DNA of 64,000 bases from Cucumibacter marinus DSM 18995 (GTDB taxonomy: Bacteria > Pseudomonadota > Alphaproteobacteria > Rhizobiales > Devosiaceae). Positions within the stretch are counted from its first letter, which is position 1. Every line of letters begins with the position of its first letter. Below are positions 16,735 through 25,955 of this stretch, piece after piece. A model generated the notes under the pieces. It had not been told where the DNA came from and did not search any database. It saw nothing but the letters and a program-made list of their open reading frames with translations. The stretch covers positions 1-64,000 of the forward strand of contig NZ_KE386977.1 of the NCBI RefSeq assembly GCF_000429865.1, read 5' to 3'. The translations under genes were made by a program, and so were the position numbers.

Positions 16735-19177
16735 GCGAAGCCTCTCTGAACGCGATATCTGCACGAAGTTCATTACTCCGGCCCTTCGCAAGGCGGGCTG
16801 GGATGAGATGCTGCAGATCCGGGAGGAGGTGAGCTTCACCAAGGGCCGCCTCACAGTGCGCGGCAAGATGGTTTCCCGTGGCAAGGGAAAGCGTGCCGAC
16901 TACATCCTATACTACAAGCCCAACATCCCGATCGCGCTGATCGAGGCGAAGGACAACACCCACAGTGTGGGCGATGGCATCCAGCAAGCGCTTGACTATG
17001 CAGAGACGCTGGATATCCCGTTCGTATTCTCCTCGAACGGCGATGGTTTCGTCTTCCACGACAGGACAGGTGCCAGCGATCCACGCGAAACCACATTTTC
17101 GCTCGATGGCTTTCCCGCGCCAACGGACCTCTGGGCACGGTTCAGCAATTGGAAAGGCCTGGATAGCGAAGCCGAGGAAACCGTGCTTCAGGATTACTAC
17201 GACGACGGTAGCGGCAAGGCGCCTCGCTATTACCAGGTTAATGCGATCAACAGGACGATTGAGGCCATCGCAAAAGGGCAGGACCGTGTGCTGCTCGTCA
17301 TGGCGACAGGCACGGGCAAGACCTATACGGCATTTCAGATCATCTGGCGCCTTTGGAAAGCGGGCCGGAAGAAACGCATCCTGTTTCTCGCCGATCGCAA
17401 CGTTCTGATCGACCAGACCATGGTCAACGACTTCCGTCCTTTTGGCGGAACGATGGCCAAGCTGTCGACCAGTGCAAAGACCATCGAACGGCAGGACGGC
17501 AGCACCGAAGATGTGACCCTGGCTCTCGACAAGAAGCGGCGCATCGACACCGCCTACGAGGTCTATCTCGGACTCTATCAGGCCATTACCGGGCCGGAGG
17601 AGCGTCAGAAGCTTTTCCGCGAATTCTCGCCCGGTTTCTTCGATCTTATCGTGATTGACGAATGTCACCGCGGCAGCGCAGCAGAGGACTCTGCCTGGCG
17701 CGAGATTCTCGGATACTTCTCCTCGGCGACCCAAATCGGCCTGACGGCGACGCCGAAGGAAACAAAATACGCATCCAACATCGCCTATTTTGGTGATCCG
17801 GTGTTCTCCTACTCCCTCAAGGAGGGAATCCAGGATGGCTTCCTAGCACCTTACAAGGTGGTCAAGGTGCATATCGACCGGGATGTAGAAGGCTATCGTC
17901 CGGAGAAGGGCCAACTCGACCGCGACGGCTTGGAAGTTGAGGATCGCATCTACAACACCAGGGACTTCGATCGGACTCTCGTCATCGACGATCGAACAAG
18001 GCTTGTTGCCGAAAAGGTCACTCAGTTCCTCAAGGAGAGTGGCGACCGCTACCAGAAAACGATCGTGTTTTGTGTCGATCAGGAACACGCCGCTCGAATG
18101 CGACAGGCACTGATCAACGAAAATGCGGACCTGGTCGCCGAGAATCCGCGCTACATCATGCGCATCACCGGAAGTGATGCTGAAGGCCAGGCGCAATTGG
18201 GAAACTTCATCGACCCAGAATCCAGATGGCCGGTGATCGTCACCACGTCCCGGCTATTGTCGACGGGCGTGGATGCCCAGACTTGCCGTCTGATTGTGCT
18301 GGATCGAGAAGTCGGCTCAATGACAGAGTTCAAGCAGATTGTCGGCCGCGGCACGCGCGTGCATGAAGATACCCGGAAGTTCTATTTCACCCTTATCGAC
18401 TTTCGAGGTGCGACCACACATTTCGCGGATCCGGATTTTGACGGCGATCCGGTCCAGATCTACGAACCCAAACAAGGAGACCCGATCGACCCGCCGGATG
18501 ACGGTTTGGACGGCTTCGGTGAAGGCGACCAAGAGCCGTTTGAACCTGACGGCGATGAGGTCATCCTCGATCAGCCGGGCCTGCCACTTCCACCTACGGG
18601 CGGGCCGCAGAAGAAAGTCTATGTTGATGGGGTTGGCGCGACGATCGTTGCCGAGCGCGTGGAATATCTCGATGGAAACGGCAAGCTCGTCACGGAGTCA
18701 CTCCGGGACTTCACCAAGCGCGCCATCCGCAAGCACTTCGCCAGCCTCGACGACTTCCTGAGACGTTGGAACAGTGCCGAGCGCAAACAGGCCGTTCTGG
18801 AAGAACTCGAAGCCGAGGGCCTGCCGCTCGATCCTATCGTCGAGGAACTCGGCCGCGACCTCGACCCCTTCGACCTGATCTGTCACGTTGCCTTTGATGC
18901 CAAGCCATTGACCCGGCGCGAGCGTGCGGAGAACGTCAAGAAGCGGGATGTGTTCGCCAAACATGGCGATCAGGCCCGTGCCGTTCTCGACGCACTCCTG
19001 GCCAAATATGCTGACGAGGGCGTGTTGAACCTCGATGACACGAACGTCCTGCGCATCGCGCCCTTCTCCGCCATCGGCACACCGATCGAACTGGTCAAGG
19101 CATTCGGCGGGCGACCCGGCTTCGAGCAGGCCGTTCGTGAGATGCAATCGGAAATCTATCGGAGCACCGCAAGTTGA
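16727..19177 (+). CDS. hsdR: Type I restriction enzyme, R subunit (EcoEI-like)
   Basis: HsdR is the motor and nuclease of a type I restriction complex, translocating and cutting DNA that lacks the host methylation. The 816-residue product has an N-terminal PD-(D/E)XK nuclease (ADYILYYKPNIPIALIEAKD, residues ~53-72), a superfamily 2 helicase with Walker A ATGTGKT, the DECH box VIDECHRGSA, TATP, and helicase C motifs (RLLSTGVDAQT; QIVGRGTRVHED), then a C-terminal subunit-contact domain. It leads a six-gene run in which the next start overlaps its stop. Confidence 0.94.
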   Translation: MDKRSLSERDICTKFITPALRKAGWDEMLQIREEVSFTKGRLTVRGKMVSRGKGKRADYILYYKPNIPIALIEAKDNTHSVGDGIQQALDYAETLDIPFVFSSNGDGFVFHDRTGASDPRETTFSLDGFPAPTDLWARFSNWKGLDSEAEETVLQDYYDDGSGKAPRYYQVNAINRTIEAIAKGQDRVLLVMATGTGKTYTAFQIIWRLWKAGRKKRILFLADRNVLIDQTMVNDFRPFGGTMAKLSTSAKTIERQDGSTEDVTLALDKKRRIDTAYEVYLGLYQAITGPEERQKLFREFSPGFFDLIVIDECHRGSAAEDSAWREILGYFSSATQIGLTATPKETKYASNIAYFGDPVFSYSLKEGIQDGFLAPYKVVKVHIDRDVEGYRPEKGQLDRDGLEVEDRIYNTRDFDRTLVIDDRTRLVAEKVTQFLKESGDRYQKTIVFCVDQEHAARMRQALINENADLVAENPRYIMRITGSDAEGQAQLGNFIDPESRWPVIVTTSRLLSTGVDAQTCRLIVLDREVGSMTEFKQIVGRGTRVHEDTRKFYFTLIDFRGATTHFADPDFDGDPVQIYEPKQGDPIDPPDDGLDGFGEGDQEPFEPDGDEVILDQPGLPLPPTGGPQKKVYVDGVGATIVAERVEYLDGNGKLVTESLRDFTKRAIRKHFASLDDFLRRWNSAERKQAVLEELEAEGLPLDPIVEELGRDLDPFDLICHVAFDAKPLTRRERAENVKKRDVFAKHGDQARAVLDALLAKYADEGVLNLDDTNVLRIAPFSAIGTPIELVKAFGGRPGFEQAVREMQSEIYRSTAS

Positions 19178-20415
19178 CGTCAAGCTTGACCATGCCCGAA
19201 GCGCTATCGGCACTCGTCATGGATGATGAGGACCTGAGCGAACTCGAGGCGCTGGTTGCGAAGTTCAACATGTTCCGGGTCCTGAAAGCTGGGCAGAACG
19301 AGCTGCGTCACTCGAACATGCTGGTCTGGCTGTTTAAGCCGACCGAAAGCCACGGTCTGGACGAACAGTTTCTAAGGCGTTGGCTGATGGAGGTCATGCA
19401 TTCTGCCAATCAGAACAACGACGCAGTTCCTAAGTCACGATCTCCGGTTTGGATTGACGCGGCCACCATCTCAAATGTTGAGGTTCATAGAGAGTGGCAC
19501 AACATTGATATCATTTTGGAATTCTCTCTTTCGGTTCTGGGTAAGCAGACAGATTGGGTCATCGCCATCGAAAACAAGGTCAACGCAAAGCAGGGCAAAT
19601 CCCAGCTGCAGGGCTACCGAAGGAGGATTGATGAACACTTTCAGGGAGCAGACGAGCGCAGCTTCGTCTTCCTCACCAAGAATGAGGAGCCGCCGGCGGA
19701 TCCGGCCTGGCTCACATCGACCTATTCGGATGTCCTTCGTGCCCTGGAGCGAAGCGTCGCCGCGCAAAGGGACACGATCGGACGTGAGCCTCTATTTCTG
19801 ATCGAGCAATATATGGAACTTTTGAGGGAGGAATTCTTGGAAGACACCGAGGCCGTCGAACTTGCGCGTGCCATCTACAAGCGGCATGCCGCAGCAATCG
19901 ACTTCATTTTTGAATGCAAGGTTGACCCCATTTTCGAACTCTCCAATCGCTTGGAGGACCGGCTCAGAAACAATGAGGAACAGTTGGGCATCGCCATGTC
20001 CAAATCGGGTAAGGGCCGTGTTCGCCTCATTCCCAAGGCATGGGACACCATGGCAAACGCTGCAGGGCGGGCCTGGGGCGAAAACGGTCACTTTGTTGTC
20101 CTCGAGCTTGATTTCTACCCAAAGGTCGTTGAACTGAACATTGTCGCGGGGGACGGCCCAGAAGACTGGAGGGACAAGCTTTGGGAGCGTTGCGGCGAAC
20201 CGCCGCTGCAGAGATCGCAAAGGACGATACCCCGTCGTTTTCTGAAGGCATATCGCGGAAAGTCAAACATTCGCGTCAATGGCGTCGCCGACCTCGATCT
20301 GGATCTCGAATCCATTGAGGACGAGATATTCGAGTGGGTGAAGGCACATCTGAAGTCGCACAAATTTCAGGAAGCGCAGAATGTAATCACGGGTTTCATC
20401 AAGGAACTACCATAG
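19174..20415 (+). CDS. PD-(D/E)XK nuclease family protein inserted in the hsd operon
   Basis: This 413-residue protein carries the motif set of the PDDEXK_4-type nuclease domain: a leading RHSNMLVWLF segment, then EWHNIDIILEF with the catalytic Asp, and WVIAIENKVNAKQG giving E-x-K. It is not part of a canonical type I enzyme. The likely start is TTG 19174, 9 bases after GGAG and overlapping the hsdR stop by 4 bp; ATG 19192 is an alternative with no ribosome site. It ends 3 bp before hsdM. It may add a second defence activity or protect against escape phages. Confidence 0.82.
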   Translation: MTSSLTMPEALSALVMDDEDLSELEALVAKFNMFRVLKAGQNELRHSNMLVWLFKPTESHGLDEQFLRRWLMEVMHSANQNNDAVPKSRSPVWIDAATISNVEVHREWHNIDIILEFSLSVLGKQTDWVIAIENKVNAKQGKSQLQGYRRRIDEHFQGADERSFVFLTKNEEPPADPAWLTSTYSDVLRALERSVAAQRDTIGREPLFLIEQYMELLREEFLEDTEAVELARAIYKRHAAAIDFIFECKVDPIFELSNRLEDRLRNNEEQLGIAMSKSGKGRVRLIPKAWDTMANAAGRAWGENGHFVVLELDFYPKVVELNIVAGDGPEDWRDKLWERCGEPPLQRSQRTIPRRFLKAYRGKSNIRVNGVADLDLDLESIEDEIFEWVKAHLKSHKFQEAQNVITGFIKELP

Positions 20416-20418
20416 CCT

Positions 20419-21867
20419 ATGTCGGTCCGCACTCTCGTCAAATCCATCCAGGACATCATGCGCCAGGACACCGGCGTGGATGGCGACGCCCAGCGCATCA
20501 GCCAGCTGTGCTGGATGTTCTTCCTCAAGATCATGGACGACCAGGATCAGGAACTCGAACTCCTGAAGGACGACTACCGCTCGCCCATCCCCGACCGTCT
20601 ACAGTGGCGGTCCTGGGCGGCAGACCCGGAGGGCATCACTGGCGATGAGCTGCTGGATTTCATCAATGGCGATCTCTTTCCGACCCTCAAGGAATTGCCG
20701 ATCGCGAGACCTCGCGCGCGCACCGTCCGCGACGTATTCGAGGACGCATACAACTACATGAAATCCGGGCAGCTGATGCGCCAGGTGGTCAACAAGATCA
20801 ACGGTATCGACTTTAACAACCTGACCGAGCGTCAGCATTTCGGCGACATATACGAGCAGATCCTCAACGACCTGCAATCGGCCGGCAACGCCGGCGAATA
20901 CTACACCCCGCGTGCAGTGACTTCATTCATGGTCCAGATGACCGACCCGAAACCCGGTGAGACCTTGTTCGATCCGGCCTGCGGCACCGGCGGGTTCCTC
21001 ACCTGCGCCATCCGCCACATGCGCGAGGCATATGTCAAACGGCCGGAAGATGAGGCGGCGATGCAGGCGAGCCTCCGGGCCGTAGAAAAGAAACAGCTCC
21101 CGCACATGCTGGCAGTCACCAACATGTTGTTGCACGGGGTCGAGGACCCTTCTTTCCTGCGCCACGACAATACGCTCGCCCGGCCCTTCATCTCCTGGAG
21201 CGCGGACGAGCGAGTCGACGTCATCCTCACCAATCCGCCTTTCGGTGGGCGTGAGGAGGACGGGATCGAAAGCAACTTCCCGCCGCACTTCCGCACCCGC
21301 GAGACGGCGGATCTTTTCCTCGCACTGATCATCCGTCTGCTTAAAGCCGACGGTCGTGCGGCGGTGGTCCTGCCCGACGGCTCGCTTTTCGGCGAGGGCG
21401 TCAAGACCCGGCTCAAGGAGCACCTGATGGAGGAATGCAACCTCCACACCATCGTGCGCCTGCCGAACTCGGTGTTTCGGCCCTATGCCTCGATCGGAAC
21501 GAACCTGTTGTTCTTCGAAAAGGGCGCGCCCACACAGGACATCTGGTTCTGGGAGCACCAGGTGCCGGAGGGACAGAAAGCCTACTCCATGACCCGGCCC
21601 ATCCGGCTGGAGCACCTCGCCGACTGCGTCGCCTGGTGGGGAGGTGCCAAGCGGGAAGGGCGGCAGGAGACCGAGCGCGCCTGGAAGGTGAGCGCCGAGG
21701 AGGTGAAGGCCCGCGGCTACAACCTCGACATCAAGAACCCGCACAAGGTCGAGGAGGATCACGGCGACCCCGAGACACTGTTGAAAGACCTGACCAGCGC
21801 CGAGGCCGAGGTGGCGGCGCTCCGCGACCAGGTGAAGGCGATCCTGTCCGAGGCGCTCGCAAGATGA
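20419..21867 (+). CDS. hsdM: Type I restriction-modification methyltransferase, M subunit
   Basis: HsdM transfers a methyl group from SAM to adenine N6 at the site chosen by HsdS. The 482-residue product has the N-terminal helical HsdM domain (residues 1-~130), SAM motif I in LFDPACGTGGFL and catalytic motif IV NPPF, with the N6-adenine methylase fold through ~400 and a C-terminal helix that contacts HsdS. The AGEYYTPRAV signature is intact. Its TGA overlaps the hsdS ATG (ATGA). Confidence 0.95.
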   Translation: MSVRTLVKSIQDIMRQDTGVDGDAQRISQLCWMFFLKIMDDQDQELELLKDDYRSPIPDRLQWRSWAADPEGITGDELLDFINGDLFPTLKELPIARPRARTVRDVFEDAYNYMKSGQLMRQVVNKINGIDFNNLTERQHFGDIYEQILNDLQSAGNAGEYYTPRAVTSFMVQMTDPKPGETLFDPACGTGGFLTCAIRHMREAYVKRPEDEAAMQASLRAVEKKQLPHMLAVTNMLLHGVEDPSFLRHDNTLARPFISWSADERVDVILTNPPFGGREEDGIESNFPPHFRTRETADLFLALIIRLLKADGRAAVVLPDGSLFGEGVKTRLKEHLMEECNLHTIVRLPNSVFRPYASIGTNLLFFEKGAPTQDIWFWEHQVPEGQKAYSMTRPIRLEHLADCVAWWGGAKREGRQETERAWKVSAEEVKARGYNLDIKNPHKVEEDHGDPETLLKDLTSAEAEVAALRDQVKAILSEALAR

Positions 21868-23576
21868 ATGCGGAAAGGCTGCTTGCCCTCTACGAGAAGG
21901 TGGCCGAGGCGCCCGACGTGGTTCCCCGCCTGCGCCGCTTCGTGCTGGACCTCGCCGTGCGGGGGAAACTGGTGCCGCAGGAGCCGGGAGACGAACCGGC
22001 ATCTGAGTTGCTCAAGCGGATCGCGGCGGAAAAGGCGCGGTTGGTCAAGGCGGGGGAGATCAGGAAGCCAAAGGCGCTTCCCACGGTTGACGATCAGCCC
22101 TTCGCCCTGCCGCCGAATTGGCAGTGGGTCCGAATCCGTGAAGTCACCAGCGACCGAGGGCAGCGCGTTCCGGACGGGGACTTCACCTACATCGATGTGA
22201 CCGCCATCAACAAGGAAGCTGGCGTCGTCGCAGAACCAAACGTGCTGACCAAGGATGAGGCACCGAGCCGGGCGCGCAAGGTCGCTGCAAGAGGGGATGT
22301 GCTCTATTCCTGTGTTCGCCCTTACCTGCTGAACGTCGCGGTGCTGGATCAGGAATTCGATCCTGCTCCGATCGCTAGCACCGCATTTGCCGTTCTTAAC
22401 GGTCACGACTTGGTGTTGCCGTGGTATCTCTGGATCGCCCTACGCAGCCCTTTCATGATCGAATGCGTGGAGGAAAACCAGCGCGGCCAAGCCTATCCGG
22501 CGATCAATGACAAGGATTTCGCGCTGCTGCCGTTCCCTCTCCCACCCCTCGCCGAGCAGCGGCGGATCGTGGCGAAGGTGGACGAACTGATGGCGCTGCT
22601 GGACCGGCTGGAGGCGGCCCGCACCGCGCGCGAAGTCACCCGCGACCGGCTCACCGTCGCCAGCCTTGCCCGCCTGACCGAACCCGAGGTGGGTGCGGCC
22701 GATTTCCCGGCCAACGCCCGCTTCGCCCTCGCCACGCTCCCCGCCCACACCACCCGCCCCGACCAGATCAAACCCCTCCGCCAGACCATCCTCAACCTCG
22801 CCGTCCGCGGCAAACTGGTGAAGCAGGACCCGACCGACGAACCGGCGTCAGAGTTGTTGGAGCGGATCGCGCCGCAAATTGAGGGTCAAAAAGGTGGTCG
22901 CGGACGCAGAGCTAAACCGCTTCCCGCTCTCGATCTTGCCGATGCTCCGTTCGAACTGCCGGACGGGTGGGTCTGGGCGCGCTTCCCCGAACTCGGCAAG
23001 TTCGGCAGAGGAAAGTCCAAGCACCGCCCGCGCAACGATCCCGCGCTATACACGGACGGAACCCATCTGATGATCCAAACCGGCGATGTGGCTCGATCAG
23101 GCGGCAGGATCACGACCTACACGAACAAATACAACGATGTCGGTTTGGCGCAGAGCATGCTCTGGCCCAAAGGGACGCTCTGCGTCACCATTGCCGCCAA
23201 TATTGCAGACAGTGGCATCCTCAGTTTTGATGCTTGTTTCCCCGACAGCGTCGTTGGTTTTGTGCCGGCTTCGGTATTCGAGAACGCACGATATTTCGAA
23301 TACTTCGTGCGCACCGCGAAAGCGAACCTCTTGGAGTTCGCGCCATCGACGGCACAAAAGAACATCAATCTCGAAATCCTTACATCAGTCCTGATCCCCA
23401 TCCCACCCCTCGCCGAACAACACCGCATCGTGACCAAGGTCGATGCCCTCATGGCCCTCTGCGACCGGCTTGAGACTGCCCTCACCACCGCCGACACCAC
23501 ACGCGCCCACCTCCTCGAAGCCCTCCTTCACGAGGCGTTGGAACCCGCCGCATCACAACGCGAGGCAGCGGAATGA
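21864..23576 (+). CDS. hsdS: Type I restriction-modification specificity subunit
   Basis: HsdS recognises the bipartite target for both methylation and cleavage. The 570-residue product has two target-recognition domains (~residues 75-215 and ~360-510), each followed by a conserved helical spacer (PPLAEQRRIVAKVDELMALL and PPLAEQHRIVTKVDALMALC), plus an N-terminal segment repeated mid-protein (LAVRGKLV at ~33 and ~315). The start at ATG 21864 overlaps the hsdM stop. The two TRDs are unlike each other, implying an asymmetric recognition sequence. Its own stop overlaps the next start. Confidence 0.93.
   Translation: MNAERLLALYEKVAEAPDVVPRLRRFVLDLAVRGKLVPQEPGDEPASELLKRIAAEKARLVKAGEIRKPKALPTVDDQPFALPPNWQWVRIREVTSDRGQRVPDGDFTYIDVTAINKEAGVVAEPNVLTKDEAPSRARKVAARGDVLYSCVRPYLLNVAVLDQEFDPAPIASTAFAVLNGHDLVLPWYLWIALRSPFMIECVEENQRGQAYPAINDKDFALLPFPLPPLAEQRRIVAKVDELMALLDRLEAARTAREVTRDRLTVASLARLTEPEVGAADFPANARFALATLPAHTTRPDQIKPLRQTILNLAVRGKLVKQDPTDEPASELLERIAPQIEGQKGGRGRRAKPLPALDLADAPFELPDGWVWARFPELGKFGRGKSKHRPRNDPALYTDGTHLMIQTGDVARSGGRITTYTNKYNDVGLAQSMLWPKGTLCVTIAANIADSGILSFDACFPDSVVGFVPASVFENARYFEYFVRTAKANLLEFAPSTAQKNINLEILTSVLIPIPPLAEQHRIVTKVDALMALCDRLETALTTADTTRAHLLEALLHEALEPAASQREAAE
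21951..22028 (+). repeat. hsdS internal direct repeat, copy 1 (copy 2 at 22797-22874)
   Basis: The two 78-bp segments encode near-identical peptides (LAVRGKLV...DEPASELL..RIA) and are clearly alike at the DNA level. They mark the N-terminal and central conserved regions of HsdS, where recombination can swap target-recognition domains. Confidence 0.75.
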
Positions 23577-24289
23577 GTTCGACGACCGAGCGATTTCTCC
23601 GTTTGTTTGAGGAGATGGTAGGCGAGGTGAATACGCGTGCCGGGGACGAAGAGTCTCATTCGTTTCTGATCGAGCGCGCAGCCAGCCGCGATGGGGCAGT
23701 CAAGAAACACCAGGGCCTTCTCAAATACATCCGAGACGTCCGCAACGCTCTGCAACATCCCAAGCACCGGTCGGAGGGGCACGCGGTCCTGATCACCGAG
23801 CCATTTCTGGAAGAGGTCGCGTCCCTTCTGAACCACCTCCAAAATCCCGTCCGCTCCCGTTCTCTGGGGGTGCCGCGCAAGCAGATAAAGACCGCCCAAC
23901 TGTCGGACTGCCTTGGCGACCTGGCCGACGACATGAAGACGCGAGGCTTCAGCCATGTGCCAATTCTGGACGATAGCGATGTGCTAATCGGCGTTTTCAA
24001 TGAGGCCGCGGTGTTTGCGTATCTTTGGTCTGATGACGCGGTGATCATCGAGCGCAGCATGCGCATTGAGGAAATCCTTCCGCATTGTCGCCTCGATGCG
24101 CAACATACAGAAACGTTCCAGTTCGTCGGGCCCAACCGGCAGCTTGAAGACGTGATCGACATGTTCCTCGCGCTGAAATCCCCAACGACGCGAATAGGCG
24201 CGGTGTTCGTGACCGCATCCGGAAAGAGCACTGACAAACTGCAGGGTATGATCACCCCCTGGGATGTTCTTCATGGGGCCACATCGTGA
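23573..24289 (+). CDS. CBS-domain protein linked to the hsd operon
   Basis: This 238-residue protein has an N-terminal helical region (residues ~1-85) and a C-terminal CBS-like module (LADDMKTRGFSHVPILDDSDVLIGVF; ITPWDVLHG). CBS pairs bind adenosine nucleotides, so a regulatory role in sensing ATP/AMP or related nucleotides is conceivable. The start overlaps the hsdS stop (ATGA) and its stop overlaps the next start (GTGA), so it is firmly part of the restriction operon. No catalytic motif is visible. Its function with HsdRMS is unknown. Confidence 0.75.
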   Translation: MSSTTERFLRLFEEMVGEVNTRAGDEESHSFLIERAASRDGAVKKHQGLLKYIRDVRNALQHPKHRSEGHAVLITEPFLEEVASLLNHLQNPVRSRSLGVPRKQIKTAQLSDCLGDLADDMKTRGFSHVPILDDSDVLIGVFNEAAVFAYLWSDDAVIIERSMRIEEILPHCRLDAQHTETFQFVGPNRQLEDVIDMFLALKSPTTRIGAVFVTASGKSTDKLQGMITPWDVLHGATS

Positions 24290-24756
24290 GCGACAACGTG
24301 GATTGGGAACAGGTCGCTCGCTACCTCGATGACCTATACATTGCCACCGACGGACTAGAGCGGATGTTCCCCGGCCGCAGATTCACGCTGGATGGCCATC
24401 TTGTCGGCAGCATTAGGGAGGTGGTCGCGGCCTATGTGTTCGACCTCGAACTTTGCCCTGCCTCCTCTCGCGGTCATGACGCCAGGTCGCGCGATGGCAG
24501 GATGGTCGAGATCAAGTTGACTCAAGGGAAGGCAATAGCAATGCGGCACGAACCGGAGCACTTGATCGTCCTTCACCGTTCAAAGGGCGGACCAATACGG
24601 ATCGTGTTCAATGGACCGGGCGCACTTCCGTGGGCCAAGGCCGGAAACATGCAGTCGAATGGCCAGCGGCGGATTTTGCTGTCGCGCCTGACCGATATGG
24701 CAACAAAGGTTTCGGCCAGTCAGCAATTGCTTGAGATACGAAGACCTCCTGTGTGA
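24286..24756 (+). CDS. DUF6998-like putative PD-(D/E)XK nuclease
   Basis: This 156-residue protein resembles the DUF6998 family: FPGRRFTLDGHLVGSIREVV near the N-terminus, then GHDARSRDGRMVEIKLTQG, where Asp and E-x-K fit a restriction-like nuclease core, and NGQRRILLSRL near the end. It starts at GTG 24286, overlapping the CBS gene's stop, and is the last gene of the coupled run. The family often accompanies restriction systems; its substrate is not established. Confidence 0.72.
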   Translation: MSDNVDWEQVARYLDDLYIATDGLERMFPGRRFTLDGHLVGSIREVVAAYVFDLELCPASSRGHDARSRDGRMVEIKLTQGKAIAMRHEPEHLIVLHRSKGGPIRIVFNGPGALPWAKAGNMQSNGQRRILLSRLTDMATKVSASQQLLEIRRPPV

Positions 24757-24815
24757 TCAGGTCGCGCCTCTAAGAACCCAACCCGCCTGGCAGTCCCGAA
24801 CATGGAGGTCAGCAA

Positions 24816-25073
24816 ATGAGTAAATCCGGAAAAGACTCCCCCGAAGTCGTGGAGTTCATGGCTCTGTTCGCGCGCTTGAAGCTCTACTCCGACGACATGC
24901 CTGACGACCTTGCTGAACAGGCTGCCTCTGACACAAGTGTGAGAGAATTGTGCATACAGCTTTCGATGGCGGCACGTTCTCTCAAGATGAACGAGCGCAG
25001 GGCGCGCGTGCTGTTCGCCGCACCGGTCGATCCGGCATTCCTGGCCGCATGGCGCGACTATGAAGAACGCTAA
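24816..25073 (+). CDS. Small hypothetical protein (or N-terminal half of an interrupted gene)
   Basis: ATG 24816 has a good ribosome site (GGAGGT) and encodes 85 residues, acidic then basic, with no membrane segment or recognised family. It ends at an in-frame TAA (25071-25073). The same frame then stays open for another 231 codons with coding-like sequence, so this may be the first part of a ~317-residue protein broken by the TAA. Confidence 0.55.
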   Translation: MSKSGKDSPEVVEFMALFARLKLYSDDMPDDLAEQAASDTSVRELCIQLSMAARSLKMNERRARVLFAAPVDPAFLAAWRDYEER

Positions 25074-25316
25074 GAAAGTATCCTGTCAGGCATTTGGCTG
25101 TCCGACCTGCTTCCTGAACTTGGCAGGTCCGAGCCTTCCCGCGTTCCGAAGGCGGATCTTCAATGGGAGAACGCCGATGAGGAAGCGGAAGAGCAGGCGA
25201 GAGGCATTGAGGAGTCGATCAACTTCGCGCAGTTCAACATCGATCAGGAAGAGCGATGGGTTGATCAACCGGAATTCAGCGAACGGATTCAGGAGGGGAT
25301 CTCCGCCTGGGAGAGA

Positions 25317-25769
25317 TTGAGTCAGGATACGGAGTTTGATCTTCGGAGCGTTTTTCGAAGGCGGGCCCTTGTTCCCTTCGTGCTCGTCCCTCGGCACGTC
25401 GCAGCCAAGACCGGAAGCGCGGATAAGCTGTCGATGCTGACGAACCTGCAACAGGCACACGACGCTTTCGTTTTCGGTGCGCCCCACGCCGCCATTGCTC
25501 TCATGCGGTCCATCTTGGAGGCCGTGCTGCGTGATCACTACGCAGCAAAGGGGAAGGATCTGGAGGAACGCATCCGAAATGCGCGTAGACGACTTCCTCC
25601 CGGCGCGAACGAGGGTGCTCTGCATCGACTGCGAAAGCTCGCAAACGTGATCCTGCACCTTGATCGCCAGAAGGATGAGGGTCTGATCAAGATGGACGAG
25701 GTGCGGCTGGAAAAGGAGGTCGTATCACTGCTCTTCGTGCTGCGCGCCCTCATCGAAGGGGTAAAGTGA
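25317..25769 (+). CDS. DUF4145-like helical protein, start uncertain
   Basis: TTG 25317 is the only canonical start codon in this frame after the TAA at 25071. It would give 150 residues, with a helical block, NLQQAHDAFVFGAPHAAIAL then MRSILEAVLRDHYA, that recalls DUF4145-type proteins found near restriction systems. The 240 bases before it, 25074-25316, are in the same frame, lack a stop and encode acidic protein-like sequence (SDLLPELG, EERWVDQPEFSERIQEGISA). The gene may really begin upstream with a rare start or be the 3' half of a broken gene. Confidence 0.5.
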   Translation: MSQDTEFDLRSVFRRRALVPFVLVPRHVAAKTGSADKLSMLTNLQQAHDAFVFGAPHAAIALMRSILEAVLRDHYAAKGKDLEERIRNARRRLPPGANEGALHRLRKLANVILHLDRQKDEGLIKMDEVRLEKEVVSLLFVLRALIEGVK

Positions 25770-25936
25770 TCGTTGACCCGGTGGAACCGTGGGATGTTTG
25801 AGAAACGCTTGGAAGTCCGAACCAAGTCGTCCCTTCAGGTTCCTGCCATTTGACAATAGCGTTTCGACAGGAGGCGTGGCCCACCTCAAAGGTAAACAAG
25901 AGATGGCAGATGAACTCAAACACTCCCGGGCAGTGA
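25766..25936 (+). pseudogene. Short frame with an in-frame TGA, probable gene remnant
   Basis: GTG 25766 overlaps the previous stop as GTGA and reads VIVDPVEPWDV before a TGA at 25799-25801. The same frame then continues (ETLGSPNQVVPSGSCHLTIA, then FRQEAWPTSK) to a second stop ending at 25936. The coupled start and continued frame suggest a short downstream cistron inactivated by a point mutation. The alternative is chance open frame. Confidence 0.35.
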
Positions 25937-25955
25937 CAGCAGAACTGGAGAGCGA

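Noticed and set aside
19174-20415. Second R subunit or anti-restriction protein
   Set aside because: No helicase motifs; the D...E-x-K core with the RHSNMLVWLF lead fits a PDDEXK_4-like nuclease better.
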